Shown here piece by piece: positions 8,265 to 17,561 of a stretch of DNA of 64,000 bases. This stretch comes from Streptomyces sp. ITFR-21 (GTDB lineage Bacteria > Actinomycetota > Actinomycetes > Streptomycetales > Streptomycetaceae), in contig NZ_CP134605.1 of assembly GCF_031844685.1 (NCBI RefSeq), forward strand, positions 4,647,001 through 4,711,000, written 5' to 3'. A model generated the notes under the pieces. The model did not search any database and was not told the DNA's origin. It saw only the letters and a program-made list of their open reading frames with translations. Both the position numbers and the translations under genes were made by a program. Positions within the stretch are counted from its first letter, which is position 1. The number at the start of each line of letters is the position of its first letter.

Positions 8265-8708
8265 TCAGACACTGGAAGCCAGTGCCTCCAACTCCCGATT
8301 GGTGGCGACGAGTTGGGAGATGGCCTTGTCGATGAGCTGTTGCTTCGAGCTGCCGGCGAGGGCTGCCTGCACCGGGCCGAAGGGCGATGAGATGTCGACG
8401 GACGCGATCCGGACTTGCGTTTCAGTTCGGGCCCCTGGCCAAGACAAGACGCGCACTAGCCCGATGTCGCGCAGGTCCCGTACGGCGCGAGTTGCAGTGC
8501 GTAGGCACACGTACATCTCGTCGGCGAGGGCCTGTTGCGTGATGTACGCGCAGGACCAGCCGGTCTCCGCGTCGTAGCGGGAATCGGCGTTGGTTACGAG
8601 GCTTGTATAAGCGAGCCGGGCGCGCTCGGGAGCGCGGCCGAGGATGTCCTCCACCGAGACGGGAAGTTCGGGCCCATTTTCGCCGCCGTCGCAAAACGAG
8701 GGGTGCAT
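8265..8708 (-). CDS. Winged-helix regulatory or initiator-like protein, 147 aa
   Basis: ATG at 8708 follows AGGGAGAATAG. The region AYITQQALADEMYVCLRTATRAVRDLRDIGLV (residues 55-85) is a winged helix-turn-helix as in replication initiators and MarR/GntR-like regulators. It ends just upstream of the operator cluster at 8133-8198, so it is a candidate to bind there. That link is inference from position. Confidence 0.65.
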   Translation of the reverse strand: MHPSFCDGGENGPELPVSVEDILGRAPERARLAYTSLVTNADSRYDAETGWSCAYITQQALADEMYVCLRTATRAVRDLRDIGLVRVLSWPGARTETQVRIASVDISSPFGPVQAALAGSSKQQLIDKAISQLVATNRELEALASSV

Positions 8709-8758
8709 GCTATTCTCCCTGTGAATGCAGATGTACTGGCGTGGCGGCCAAATTCGAT

Positions 8759-8792
8759 ATGGCCCCGGCGGACCCCCCTCCGCCGGGGCCAT
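8759..8792 (-). terminator. Strong hairpin terminator after the 8800-9675 gene
   Basis: Perfect 14-bp stem (arms 8759-8772 and 8779-8792) with a loop of six C, eight bases past the stop at 8800. GC-rich, with only a weak T-rich tail on the minus strand (ATCGAATTT). Confidence 0.7.
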
Positions 8793-8799
8793 TCGCGTG

Positions 8800-9675
8800 C
8801 TACGCGGGAACTCGGCGCTTCTGGACGCCCTTCGGCGGCCGACCTCGGCCGGCCGGGACCCAGGCGTTCTTCTCGGGGTCGAAGATCTCCAGTCGGGTCT
8901 TCTTGGGCTCCCCGTCCTCGGCGGGAGCCTCGGGCTTCGGGGCCAGGAGGGAGCGGCCGTGGATCAGGGACTCACGCGTGTCGGCGATTCGGGCCAGGAG
9001 GCCCTCACCGATGCTGTCCAGAAGCTCTTCCGCCTGAGTGAAGGCGTCGACCACCACGGCGATCTCCTGGGCACTGAGAACGACGTCGGGCCCGTCGGGC
9101 ACGATGGCGAGGGCCGTCTGTCCGTCGTTCTCGTCTTCGAGGGCTGAGGCGCCGGGGGGCTCGTGGTCGGGAAGGTGGCGCCAGGTCACCTCCAGCAGCG
9201 CGCGAGCCAAGTCGTACGCCGGCAGCCCGGCACGTAGTGCGGCTGCGGCGACCTGCGCGGTGGCCTCGTCGAAGGTCTCGTTCTCGCTGATCACGAGGAG
9301 CATGCCGTGCTCGCTCTTGACGAGCTGGTCGACGAGCGCAGCGCCCACGTCGTCCACGATGTCGATGTCCTCGGGCCGGTCGACGTGGCCCAGGACATCC
9401 ACGGTGCGGTCATTGCCGGTCTCGTCCCAGAGGACCCGATACGGCAGCTCGCAGCGCACGGCCCACTCCCAGACGGAGTGGACGCCCTTGGAGGTGATCG
9501 AGCCGCCGGCCGGCAGGAGCACAGCCAGGTCGTACTCCTCGGAAGGGGCGAAGTACCCTTCGCTGTCCTCGGGGCCGAACGCGAACTGGTCGTTCAGGGA
9601 GTCGCAGACCAGTGCCGGAGACGCCTCTCCGGAACCGAAGATGCCCAGCGTCACCGGACGCTTTCCACTAGCCAT
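8800..9675 (-). CDS. Hypothetical protein with a Rossmann-like N-terminus, 291 aa
   Basis: ATG at 9675 after GTGAGGA. The N-terminal half alternates hydrophobic strands with Gly motifs (VTLGIFGSGEASPALV, YDLAVLLPAGGSITSKGVHS, HGMLLVISENETFD), suggesting a nucleotide-binding fold. The C-terminus is acidic, then basic, ending in RGRPPKGVQKRR, an AT-hook-like DNA contact. It stands as its own transcription unit between hairpins. Function unknown; a regulatory or host-takeover role is only a guess. Confidence 0.6.
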   Translation of the reverse strand: MASGKRPVTLGIFGSGEASPALVCDSLNDQFAFGPEDSEGYFAPSEEYDLAVLLPAGGSITSKGVHSVWEWAVRCELPYRVLWDETGNDRTVDVLGHVDRPEDIDIVDDVGAALVDQLVKSEHGMLLVISENETFDEATAQVAAAALRAGLPAYDLARALLEVTWRHLPDHEPPGASALEDENDGQTALAIVPDGPDVVLSAQEIAVVVDAFTQAEELLDSIGEGLLARIADTRESLIHGRSLLAPKPEAPAEDGEPKKTRLEIFDPEKNAWVPAGRGRPPKGVQKRRVPA

Positions 9676-9741
9676 ATTTTCCTCACATGTGTTGATGTGC
9701 TGGACGGAAGAGATAGTGCCTTCCAGGTCCGACGGAAAATA

Positions 9742-9811
9742 GGGGTGTCGTGACCGATTCTGATGAATCCACTCTGTCGGCGCAAAGGAACTCGAAAGGG
9801 TGAGACACCCC
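9742..9811 (-). terminator. Inverted repeat downstream of the late operon
   Basis: GGGGTGTC (9742-9749) and GACACCCC (9804-9811) can pair across 54 nt, immediately past the stop of the holin-like gene. This probably helps end or stabilise the late transcript. The interval 9676-9820 holds no gene. Confidence 0.4.
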
Positions 9812-9820
9812 GCCTGACCT

Positions 9821-10129
9821 CTAAGGACCCGGCATTGGCATCCCCCGTCTGGCTCTGCCTCGGACGAGAGCGGAAATGTTTTGTGTCTCACTCCAACGGC
9901 GCAGCATGGAGAGTGCGCCAGACAGGGAAACCGCAGCTACCGGTAGAAGGAAGGTTCGGTCCACCCAGTGGTCTAGCGCCAGGGCGGCGCCCAGCGCGGT
10001 CGCGGACTTGACGTAGCCAGCGAGGGCGTCTGGCAGGCGCAACAGCATGCACGCCGGTCGTACAACGGGAAGCAGGAGGCATTCCCAGGCGAAAAACGTG
10101 GCCAGTGCGAGCACGATCAGATGTGTCAT
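9821..10129 (-). CDS. Small membrane protein, holin-like, 102 aa
   Basis: ATG at 10129 preceded by AGGGGCC. Residues 1-25 (THLIVLALATFFAWECLLLP) form a transmembrane helix, followed by amphipathic or membrane stretches around residues 40-75 (VKSATALGAALALDHWVD, TFLLPVAAVSLSGAL) and a basic tail. Last gene of the virion operon after the fibres, a usual place for a holin. No soluble endolysin gene is found next to it. Confidence 0.5.
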   Translation of the reverse strand: MTHLIVLALATFFAWECLLLPVVRPACMLLRLPDALAGYVKSATALGAALALDHWVDRTFLLPVAAVSLSGALSMLRRWSETQNISALVRGRARRGMPMPGP

Positions 10130-10142
10130 GAGGGCCCCTGTG

Positions 10143-12221
10143 TCAGGGGGCGCTCGCGTACACGATCCGGTACGAGGCGCCCACGCCCAATTGGCGCTGA
10201 ATGATCTGGTCGAGACGGTACTGATTGACTCTTTTTCCCCGGTAATAGTGCGAGCGCGAGTTCCCTGGATCGCCCTCCCACAGGTAGTCACCGCTTGGCT
10301 GGCTTCCGTCGAAGTACGGGGCCACTTTGTCGGCTTCCTCCAGAAGGAATTGATCGAGCAGGAAGGTCAACGGGCCCACATTCGGGAAAGGCCCGTGCTT
10401 CACCCGTGCCTGATAGACGGCGCCGTTGTAGGCGACCCGGTTTCCAACCTCGTACGTGGCTGTCTGGGTCCAGCCCGGGTAGCCGGCCGGGTCGACATCG
10501 AGAGGCGTCCACACGGCGCCGTTGCTGTCGGGGATGACGGCCTGATAGACCGACGCCACGTCGTCCGCCGCGTAGCCGACGCTGACCATCCCGGACCCGC
10601 CGAAGGTGGGGCTGGTCTTGAAGGTCACTGCCAGACGGAACCAGCTCTGGTTCAGCCAGGGGTCGAAGAGTGGGCTGCTGGTGCCTCGCACGAGCTGGGC
10701 GCCGTTGTTGGCCCAGATCGTGATCGGAACCGGGCACAGCGTCGGCTTCACGTACAGGCTGGCCGTGTAGACCGTTGAGGGCTTCAGGCGGCTGATGAGT
10801 GCGTTCTGCCCGGTCACCGTCGTGATGCCGGTGCGGGGTGATGTTCCGCTGATCAGGGTGGCGGTCGGCGCGGTGTCGATGTTGAACTGTGCGGCGTTGC
10901 CGACGATCCCGGCGCCGGTCGACAGCGTGAACGCCGCCGTGATGCTGGGGTCCTTCACCAGGTTCCAGCCCGAGACACCGTTCTGAAAACTCGGGTTGGT
11001 GACGTAGTTCACGCGGGTTGCTCGGAGTTTGAGGATGAGTTGCCGAGGCGGTTGCCAGGCGCGTGCAGGACTGGCGCCCGCCTTCTTCGTCGACAACGTC
11101 GAGGGAATCCAGATGCGGTGCTCGTCGGCGTAGAAAACGAAGCGGGAGGCACCACCCGAGGTGATGCGTGGGACGACGGCCGCCCAGGCTGCGTTGTCCT
11201 CCATCAGGAGTTGGGACGTGGCCTGTTGCCACTTGAAGCCGCCTGCCGTGGTCACGCCGGCTCCTGACGCCTGGGTCCCGATCAGGTTGAAGGAGGCGTC
11301 GTAGCGGAGGATGGCGCACTGGAAAACCTGGCCGGCGACCTCGGTCGCGGCCGAGATCTGTGCTTGGTAGACGACGCCGGGCTCTACCCGTACGAGGGCG
11401 GCCTGGAGGGGCCGCAGAGTCAGGGTGGCCGGGGCGGGGACGGGGGTGCCCCCCACATCCGTGCTCGGAGTAGTACCGGGCAAGGCGTCGTCAGTGCTGA
11501 AGGCTCGGTACTTCACATCGGCGTAGGTCTGCCGCCGGTTGCTGAGGTTGGGATAGGTGCCGAAGTTCGCGACCGCCGTGTACGAGTTGGCCGGCGGGGG
11601 AGACTGATAGACGAATTTCCCGGCGTAAGTGCCACAGGATGCCCGTTCGGTACTGCGGCTGTATGACATGTAGTCGGTTTCGCCGGTTGCTGCCACCGGC
11701 TCGTAGAGCATCCGGCCCTCGTAGCTCGCCTGCTCCAAGCTGAACAGGTTGGAACCGAACTGATTGCTGTCCGCGTCCAGGCCGGGCGGCGTCTTCTCGA
11801 ACTGCACATAGGCCAGTTGCTGAGTTTCGTTCAAGGCCATGTTGGTGGACGTGATGCCAAGCCTTGCCAACTCGAAGACACCATAGATACGCCCCAGAGG
11901 CCCCGGTACGTATTCACTATTGGGCACAGTGATCGAGAGCGAGAGCCGCTTCCACTGACCCACCGTGTCTCCTGTACCCCCGGGGCGGTAAACACCGGAG
12001 GTCACGTGGGTGAAGGCCGGGTCCGCGTAGACGACAGGGCCATAGGGGACGAGGGCGAAGTCGGCGAATGCGCCAGGTACGCTGGACTGGCTCACCGTGC
12101 AGGCGCCGTTCCCTGCACTTGCACCGGCGAGCGATATTTGTGTGATGAGGCGCAGAGCGGGATCGAAAGCGCCCCTGCTGGTGCTCGTCCCGGAGAAGGT
12201 GACGGGAATGGGCATGGTCAT
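10143..12221 (-). CDS. Large tail fibre / carbohydrate-binding-module protein, 692 aa
   Basis: ATG at 12221 overlaps the stop of the tail protein I gene. Secreted-type beta-rich sequence throughout. The repeat-like segments (YVTNPSFQNGVSGW near residue 390, TVYTASLYVKP, FRLAVTFKTS) resemble the CBM4/9-like jelly-roll modules of phage fibres. The C-terminal ETATYEVGNRV/YNGAVYQARV resembles chitin-binding-type modules. Likely distal fibre contacting the host surface. Confidence 0.75.
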   Translation of the reverse strand: MTMPIPVTFSGTSTSRGAFDPALRLITQISLAGASAGNGACTVSQSSVPGAFADFALVPYGPVVYADPAFTHVTSGVYRPGGTGDTVGQWKRLSLSITVPNSEYVPGPLGRIYGVFELARLGITSTNMALNETQQLAYVQFEKTPPGLDADSNQFGSNLFSLEQASYEGRMLYEPVAATGETDYMSYSRSTERASCGTYAGKFVYQSPPPANSYTAVANFGTYPNLSNRRQTYADVKYRAFSTDDALPGTTPSTDVGGTPVPAPATLTLRPLQAALVRVEPGVVYQAQISAATEVAGQVFQCAILRYDASFNLIGTQASGAGVTTAGGFKWQQATSQLLMEDNAAWAAVVPRITSGGASRFVFYADEHRIWIPSTLSTKKAGASPARAWQPPRQLILKLRATRVNYVTNPSFQNGVSGWNLVKDPSITAAFTLSTGAGIVGNAAQFNIDTAPTATLISGTSPRTGITTVTGQNALISRLKPSTVYTASLYVKPTLCPVPITIWANNGAQLVRGTSSPLFDPWLNQSWFRLAVTFKTSPTFGGSGMVSVGYAADDVASVYQAVIPDSNGAVWTPLDVDPAGYPGWTQTATYEVGNRVAYNGAVYQARVKHGPFPNVGPLTFLLDQFLLEEADKVAPYFDGSQPSGDYLWEGDPGNSRSHYYRGKRVNQYRLDQIIQRQLGVGASYRIVYASAP

Positions 12222-15130
12222 GAGCGCAGCCTTTCCAGCAAACCCCATCCAAGGGCGGAATTGTTCCGGGTATCGCTGACAGTGGCGAGAGTGCGCCAAC
12301 TTTGTCCCGGGATACGGGACTCCACCAGGATGTCCGCTGCGCGATTCCTGACCCTGAATCGCTCGCCTGACTGGACCGGAGTCCACGTCGCAACCTCAGT
12401 GACCGTAACTCCGGTGACGGCCCCGGAAGTGAAGGTCAGTTGGGTGTAGGTGAGCCGATCCCGAGAGGCAAGCCAATAGTTGGTGGCGTTGTAGCGGAAG
12501 ACAACACCGTGCTCCATCAGGCCGGCGCTGTTGTCAGGTGCGGACATGAACGTGACGTAAAGCTGTTCGCCTTGATGGCCGGACGGCGGGTCGTACACCC
12601 AGTTGCGGTAGAACCAGAGAATCCGCCCGGCCTTCTTTTCGTTGTCTGACGTCGAGTTCCAGGCCGTGGGACGCACAACGCCGCGCCCGTTGCTCCACGT
12701 TCCGTAAGAGACGTTCCATGGAATAGGAACGCCCTGCTGGCCCGCGGCTGGCTTGACGTAGCCCGCGGGGGCATTTCCCGTGGACTGCGGGTACGCGAAG
12801 TTGTGCAACTCAAATCGGTCGTAGAGGAGTTGGGCATCGGAGCCAAGAAAACCGGTTCCACCGAAGACGCCGTAGGAGTTGTAGAAATTGATGAATATGC
12901 GTACGTCCTCGCCCGAAGCAGTCGCGGTGCGGTTGTGGTAGAGACTGACCGTGTATCGCTGGGAGTTGAGGCCGCACCAGCGCCACCACTGATTATCAGT
13001 GTTGTACCCAGTGGGGAATATGCCGAGAGAGGGCAGGGCGGCTTCGTATAGGTGTCCGCGCCAGGCAATACGGTCACCCTGCCTATACGATCGCGTGGCC
13101 GACCAGGAGATCACCTTCGGCGTGTAGATGGAATCCGTGATGATGCGGCTGATCTCGGGCGACGTGTTGGCGCTGTACGGAGTGAAAGCCCACTTGTCGG
13201 GATTGAGATCCGGCTGGCGACCGACAGATTGCGCCTTGGCCATATAGACCGGCGGCTTGCTCCAGCCCAGCGGATTCCAAACCACGGCCTGGCCCGCGAA
13301 GTACGTGTTTGTGGGGTCCCAGGCGGGAGCCTTGACCGGGCCGGACAGGAAGACTTCACGGGTGCCGGCAGCGGTCTTGGCCGTGTAGTTGAGCGCGTTG
13401 CCCGTGCCCGGACTGCTGGTGCCAGAACGTGCGCCTTGCGGCGAGATCCACCAGTCGGGGCTCAGACCCGAAGACACGTCGGGGTTGGTGGCCCCGCCGG
13501 AGATCGAGAGGTTCCAGCTCCCGTAGCCCCCGGTGAGAGGGTTCTGCTCGGTGAGAGTGTCCTGGAGCGAGTTCGGCGTCAGAGCCTGCCAGTAGGTGGC
13601 TGACAAGGGGTCGCCGGTCGGGGGGACGTTCAGGTTGATCCCGCCGCCCTGGATCATCCAGTAAGACGCTGTGATCCCGTATCCGGTCGAGAGGGCGTTC
13701 TTTCCGGTCACGGTGAGTTTCAAGGTGTTGCCCGTTGGCGTCAGGCTGTAATTCCCGATCAAGCTGATCGGGATGAGCTGGCGCGAGGGGCTGTAGAGGT
13801 CGAGGGGCGGCATGGTGACGGCGGCACCGTTCACCGTGGCGGTCACGATGCCTCCGGCGGGGTCGCCCACGGCGACCAGGAGGACGTTGTAGGAGCCGGC
13901 GCCGCCGCTCGCGGCATTGAACGTGAAGGTCATTGTGTCCCCGGGAGCCGCGCCGTCCAGGTGGACGTAGCCGGGGTACGGATCGGCGACTTGGTCGGGG
14001 TCGCGCACGATGGTGCCCGCCCCGGTCCTGACGGGATTCGACCCGGTGTAGGACAGGTACGCCGACTCCCGCCTGGGGGTGCCGATGGCCGCGTACAGCT
14101 CGCCGCCGTACTGGACGATGTCGCTGTAGAGCTGGCTGCCGGCAGTCGTCGAGTACACCGTGTCGCGCGCCCAGGCTGGGAACTGGGGGCTGGCGAAACT
14201 GGCCTCGTCGAGGTCGTGCAATTCGTTGTAGCCAATGGACACGTCGGCATCCCAGCCGGTAATGGCTCTGACAAGCGCTGCGGTTGAAGCGGTGCTGCCC
14301 CGGTCGCGCTGAATGAGCGCGGCGTCACGCACGTAAGTCCTGCGCAGCTCGGGCAGCGTCGGGAGCCTGTCGGCGATTCCCATCTGCTGTGCGAGCAGGG
14401 TGACTTGCCGGTCCGTGCACTGCAACACGTCGTTGAGGCGCAGTAGCTGGTCGTGCTCACACTTCATTACGTCGAAGAAATAGCCGAACAGCGAGCAGAA
14501 GCGGGCGAGTTGCTCATTCACGGGAATGCTCGACGCGGTTGATTCGACGGTCTCGACCTTGTACGGACGCGGAATGTTGTCATACAGAAGCAGGCTGTTC
14601 CCAAATTCCGCGACTGCCAGGCCGACTCCACCACCGCAGCGCACCCACTGCTCACTGATTCCCGAAAGAGTCCAGTAGGTCGGATTCAGGTCGGGAGGAG
14701 CGCCGGGGCCGGCCTTTATGCTGATGTAGACACCAGAGTTGTAGGTGACCAAGTCTCCGGGGTAGTAGGTGATGGTGTAGTCCCACGTGTCCGGTGCCGT
14801 CGATACAAATACGCCGTAGTAGTACACCCGCCCGGGGACCACGGTGTCGTCGAGGAATGTTCCGGTGTCCGTTCCGGCCGAGGTCTCCAGAACCACCCAA
14901 CCGTCGTCTTCTGTATCCGGGACGCCGTAGGAGTTCCGAATGAGTCGCAGCTTCGTCCACGCCTTGACCCCGGCCAGGATCTGAGAGGCAGCGGCCTGCA
15001 CCGGGGCGCCCCATGTGACCTCCAACGCACCGAAGCCTCGTTGCTCGACGAACACGGTGGAGTCGAAAGCCACGAAGGCAGGTGCGCCGTAGAGGGTTTT
15101 CGAGTAGATATCGAGTTCGTAGACGCCCAC
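12218..15130 (-). CDS. Tail protein I with long receptor-binding extension, 970 aa
   Basis: GTG at 15130 after GAGGTGAG. Residues 200-290 carry the P2 gpI / tail-protein-I domain: FCSLFGYFFDVMKCEHDQLL, QQMGIADRLPTLPELRRTYV, RGSTASTAALVRAITGW. An N-terminal domain with carbohydrate-module repeats (YYPGDLVTYNSGVYISIKAG) precedes it, and several similar repeats follow (FAGQAVVWN, YRQGDRIAWRGHLYEA). It joins the baseplate wedge to the fibres and probably binds wall polymers. Confidence 0.8.
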   Translation of the reverse strand: MGVYELDIYSKTLYGAPAFVAFDSTVFVEQRGFGALEVTWGAPVQAAASQILAGVKAWTKLRLIRNSYGVPDTEDDGWVVLETSAGTDTGTFLDDTVVPGRVYYYGVFVSTAPDTWDYTITYYPGDLVTYNSGVYISIKAGPGAPPDLNPTYWTLSGISEQWVRCGGGVGLAVAEFGNSLLLYDNIPRPYKVETVESTASSIPVNEQLARFCSLFGYFFDVMKCEHDQLLRLNDVLQCTDRQVTLLAQQMGIADRLPTLPELRRTYVRDAALIQRDRGSTASTAALVRAITGWDADVSIGYNELHDLDEASFASPQFPAWARDTVYSTTAGSQLYSDIVQYGGELYAAIGTPRRESAYLSYTGSNPVRTGAGTIVRDPDQVADPYPGYVHLDGAAPGDTMTFTFNAASGGAGSYNVLLVAVGDPAGGIVTATVNGAAVTMPPLDLYSPSRQLIPISLIGNYSLTPTGNTLKLTVTGKNALSTGYGITASYWMIQGGGINLNVPPTGDPLSATYWQALTPNSLQDTLTEQNPLTGGYGSWNLSISGGATNPDVSSGLSPDWWISPQGARSGTSSPGTGNALNYTAKTAAGTREVFLSGPVKAPAWDPTNTYFAGQAVVWNPLGWSKPPVYMAKAQSVGRQPDLNPDKWAFTPYSANTSPEISRIITDSIYTPKVISWSATRSYRQGDRIAWRGHLYEAALPSLGIFPTGYNTDNQWWRWCGLNSQRYTVSLYHNRTATASGEDVRIFINFYNSYGVFGGTGFLGSDAQLLYDRFELHNFAYPQSTGNAPAGYVKPAAGQQGVPIPWNVSYGTWSNGRGVVRPTAWNSTSDNEKKAGRILWFYRNWVYDPPSGHQGEQLYVTFMSAPDNSAGLMEHGVVFRYNATNYWLASRDRLTYTQLTFTSGAVTGVTVTEVATWTPVQSGERFRVRNRAADILVESRIPGQSWRTLATVSDTRNNSALGWGLLERLRS

Positions 15131-15142
15131 AGTTAGCTCACC

Positions 15143-15928
15143 TCACGTCAGGTCGCGCACGAAGGAGAAGCTGACGGTGGCGTTCGCACTCACGGAGGCG
15201 GAGACGAGGCCGTGCTGGGAGATCTGCACCTGCATGGTCGTGCCGGCGTTCCACCGCCCCTGCCAGGCCATGTTGATTCGATGCCTGATCCAAGTGCGCG
15301 TTTCAACGATCGAGTCCTGACCGGCGACTTCCTCAGATCCGCGCATGAGTCGCACATGCACGAAATGGAAGTCGTTCGCGTGTTGCGTCGTGGAGTCGGC
15401 CCAGACGTTTACCGTCACTTCCCAGAAGCCCGATACGGGGCAGGCGATGGTGGAACCGCCGTGGTACATCTTGTTCGGGTCGTAGTCGGCCGCGCCCCAT
15501 TTGAAGGGTGTCCAGGACTCTTCCCCGGTGGGTACGTGCATTCCCGGGGCACGGATTACTGCGGCGGCGGGCTTGCTGGGCTTTGTGCCGGACTGACCAA
15601 CAAGGAGTTGGGTCATCAGAGTCAGCCAGGTCGTCTGCTGCTGGATCGTCTTGATCCTGTCTGAGACGTCGGTGAAGGTCTTGGCAGCTCCGAAATTCGC
15701 CACGGGAGCCGGTGTTTTGAGTGTCATGGACCCGGGAGGCGGCGGCCAGATTCTCGGCTGAATGGTGCTCGGAGACCAGCCGACCCAGGTATGCGGGTTC
15801 GCGCCGACGGTGCGCTCGACGGCCGCCAACTCGTTCTGCAAGTCGTTGACGTGAGCGGCCCAGATCGTGTCGACCTGGTCGACCTTCGGGGTCCAGGACT
15901 TCACCGACATCGGGTAGACAGCAGGCAT
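15143..15928 (-). CDS. Tail-associated structural protein, 261 aa
   Basis: ATG at 15928. The N-terminus (WTPKVDQVDTIWAAHVNDLQ) is a short helix common in phage tail proteins, followed by a helical linker (RIKTIQQQTTWLTLMTQLL). The C-terminal half is a beta-sandwich with ACPVSGFWEVTVNVWADS, like C1q/fibre head domains of phage tails. Lies between baseplate J and tail protein I, so probably a baseplate or short-fibre component. Confidence 0.6.
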   Translation of the reverse strand: MPAVYPMSVKSWTPKVDQVDTIWAAHVNDLQNELAAVERTVGANPHTWVGWSPSTIQPRIWPPPPGSMTLKTPAPVANFGAAKTFTDVSDRIKTIQQQTTWLTLMTQLLVGQSGTKPSKPAAAVIRAPGMHVPTGEESWTPFKWGAADYDPNKMYHGGSTIACPVSGFWEVTVNVWADSTTQHANDFHFVHVRLMRGSEEVAGQDSIVETRTWIRHRINMAWQGRWNAGTTMQVQISQHGLVSASVSANATVSFSFVRDLT

Positions 15929-15938
15929 AGCGTCGCTC

Positions 15939-17471
15939 CTATACTCCGCCGCTGGCGGTGACGCTGATACTTCCGACGATGGGAATTTCGCTTTCGCGGC
16001 AGATGACGTCGGCTGTACCGCTCTGCGGTAGATCGGAGCGAGCCATGAGCTGAATGACGACCCAGTCCACGCCGGGGACTTCCTGTACCGCGTGGTAGAG
16101 GTGGGAGATCGAGATCCGCGAGGCGAATGTGGTTTCCGGAGGTGTGAAGACCTCCTGGATCGCCTGCTGAACCGCGAGTTTCACTGTGTCGCGTCGATAG
16201 CGGGGCAGGACCGACAGCAGCACTGGGAGGGAACCGGAGCCGATATTGACGGGGATCAGACTGCCGTTGACGACGTTGACCACGACGCCGGACAGGGCCC
16301 GCTCCTGTACGTACTGCGCGACGGAGTCCCGCTGCCCCTCGCTGCTGGGAATGTTGTTCGGGCCGATGACGTAGATGGTCACCGCGCCGGCTGAGCGGAC
16401 CACGGCGCGGGCGTCGGCGACACCGGCGACTGCCAGGGCGAGATCGGCGTAGTCCTGGGCGGAGACCGCGCGGCCCTGTGTGCGGAAGAGCCTGGGGGCG
16501 TTCTCGCGGATCTGGTCGGTCGGCTCTTCGTCGGCGCCGCCGGCCATCGGGGCGGAGCCGACCACGACGACGCCGGGCAGGGCGTCGGCGAGGTCCACGA
16601 TTGAGCCCTGGGGGACGTTGCCGTACGCGCCGCCGCCGGTGCGGTAGGCCGCAGCGAGCTTGATGCCGGTGGCCGGCAGGGCACCGGTGGTGCCGTCGCC
16701 GAATGCGACGTGGGTGATGCCCTGGTCGTCGGTCTCGGCGGTGAAGACGAGGTCACTGTCTCGGACGAGGAGAAAGTCCCTCACGCGGGTCCACTCGGTG
16801 CCCCCCACTCCGTCGTCGAGGAAGATCCGCACGGTGTCCAGGAGGACGGGCGACTGCGCCAGCGTGAAGGTCTGGGACTTCGTGCCGTCGCTGGTCCCGA
16901 TGTCTTCGACCCGGACCGTGGTTCCGGGGTCGCCGGACGTCGAGGGATAGAGCACGAGGTTCCGGTCGCCTTGCGTGCTGCCTTCGACGACAAGACCCAC
17001 GACCTGCGGCACGGGAGTCGTGTAGGCCGGCACGATGACGGGAGACGCCAGCTCGTAGGTGATGGGTCGGTCCAGGCTCGGGATGTACTCCGTGATGACC
17101 TGCGTGCCGGTGTCCAGGATCAGGGGCGAGACCAAGCCGGGTGCCGGTGAGAAAGCCACCTGTCCGGCGGCCGGGATTGCGGGCTGCGGTTGGTAGCCGA
17201 GCTGCTGTGCGATCGCGACGACAGAAGATCGCTGAGTGGCGGTCGCGAGAAATGATTCGTTGGCGATACGATCTTGGTAGAACGAGATGATGTCGCCTAC
17301 GTACGCGAAAAGCTCGATCATTACCACGCCAAAATCGGCGGGGGACCGAGAGGTCCATTCCGGTAGTGCCTGCGTCGCGTACTGGAGCAGCGAATCCCGG
17401 TATCCGGTGAAATCACGCGAGGTGTAGTCGATCTGCGCGACGGCTCCGCTGTCGACAGCCACGGGACACAC
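15939..17471 (-). CDS. Baseplate J / gp47-like wedge protein, 510 aa
   Basis: Residues 10-45 read YTSRDFTGYRDSLLQYATQ, then FGVVMIELFAYVGDIISFYQDRIANESFL, the hallmark start of the baseplate J/gp47 family. Two later blocks (GYQPQPAIPAAGQVAFSP, GRAVSAQDYADLALAVAGV) match the family order. Start GTG at 17471; GTG at 17462 is possible with better spacing to AAGGGAAG. Builds the contractile-tail wedge. Confidence 0.85.
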   Translation of the reverse strand: MCPVAVDSGAVAQIDYTSRDFTGYRDSLLQYATQALPEWTSRSPADFGVVMIELFAYVGDIISFYQDRIANESFLATATQRSSVVAIAQQLGYQPQPAIPAAGQVAFSPAPGLVSPLILDTGTQVITEYIPSLDRPITYELASPVIVPAYTTPVPQVVGLVVEGSTQGDRNLVLYPSTSGDPGTTVRVEDIGTSDGTKSQTFTLAQSPVLLDTVRIFLDDGVGGTEWTRVRDFLLVRDSDLVFTAETDDQGITHVAFGDGTTGALPATGIKLAAAYRTGGGAYGNVPQGSIVDLADALPGVVVVGSAPMAGGADEEPTDQIRENAPRLFRTQGRAVSAQDYADLALAVAGVADARAVVRSAGAVTIYVIGPNNIPSSEGQRDSVAQYVQERALSGVVVNVVNGSLIPVNIGSGSLPVLLSVLPRYRRDTVKLAVQQAIQEVFTPPETTFASRISISHLYHAVQEVPGVDWVVIQLMARSDLPQSGTADVICRESEIPIVGSISVTASGGV

Positions 17472-17561
17472 TTCCCTTCCGGTACCTCCAGCGGAACCGA
17501 ATGAGAAACGAGTGCTGGCCTGATAGTGGGATTCTACGGATGAGAGGGACTGCCCCGTTAA

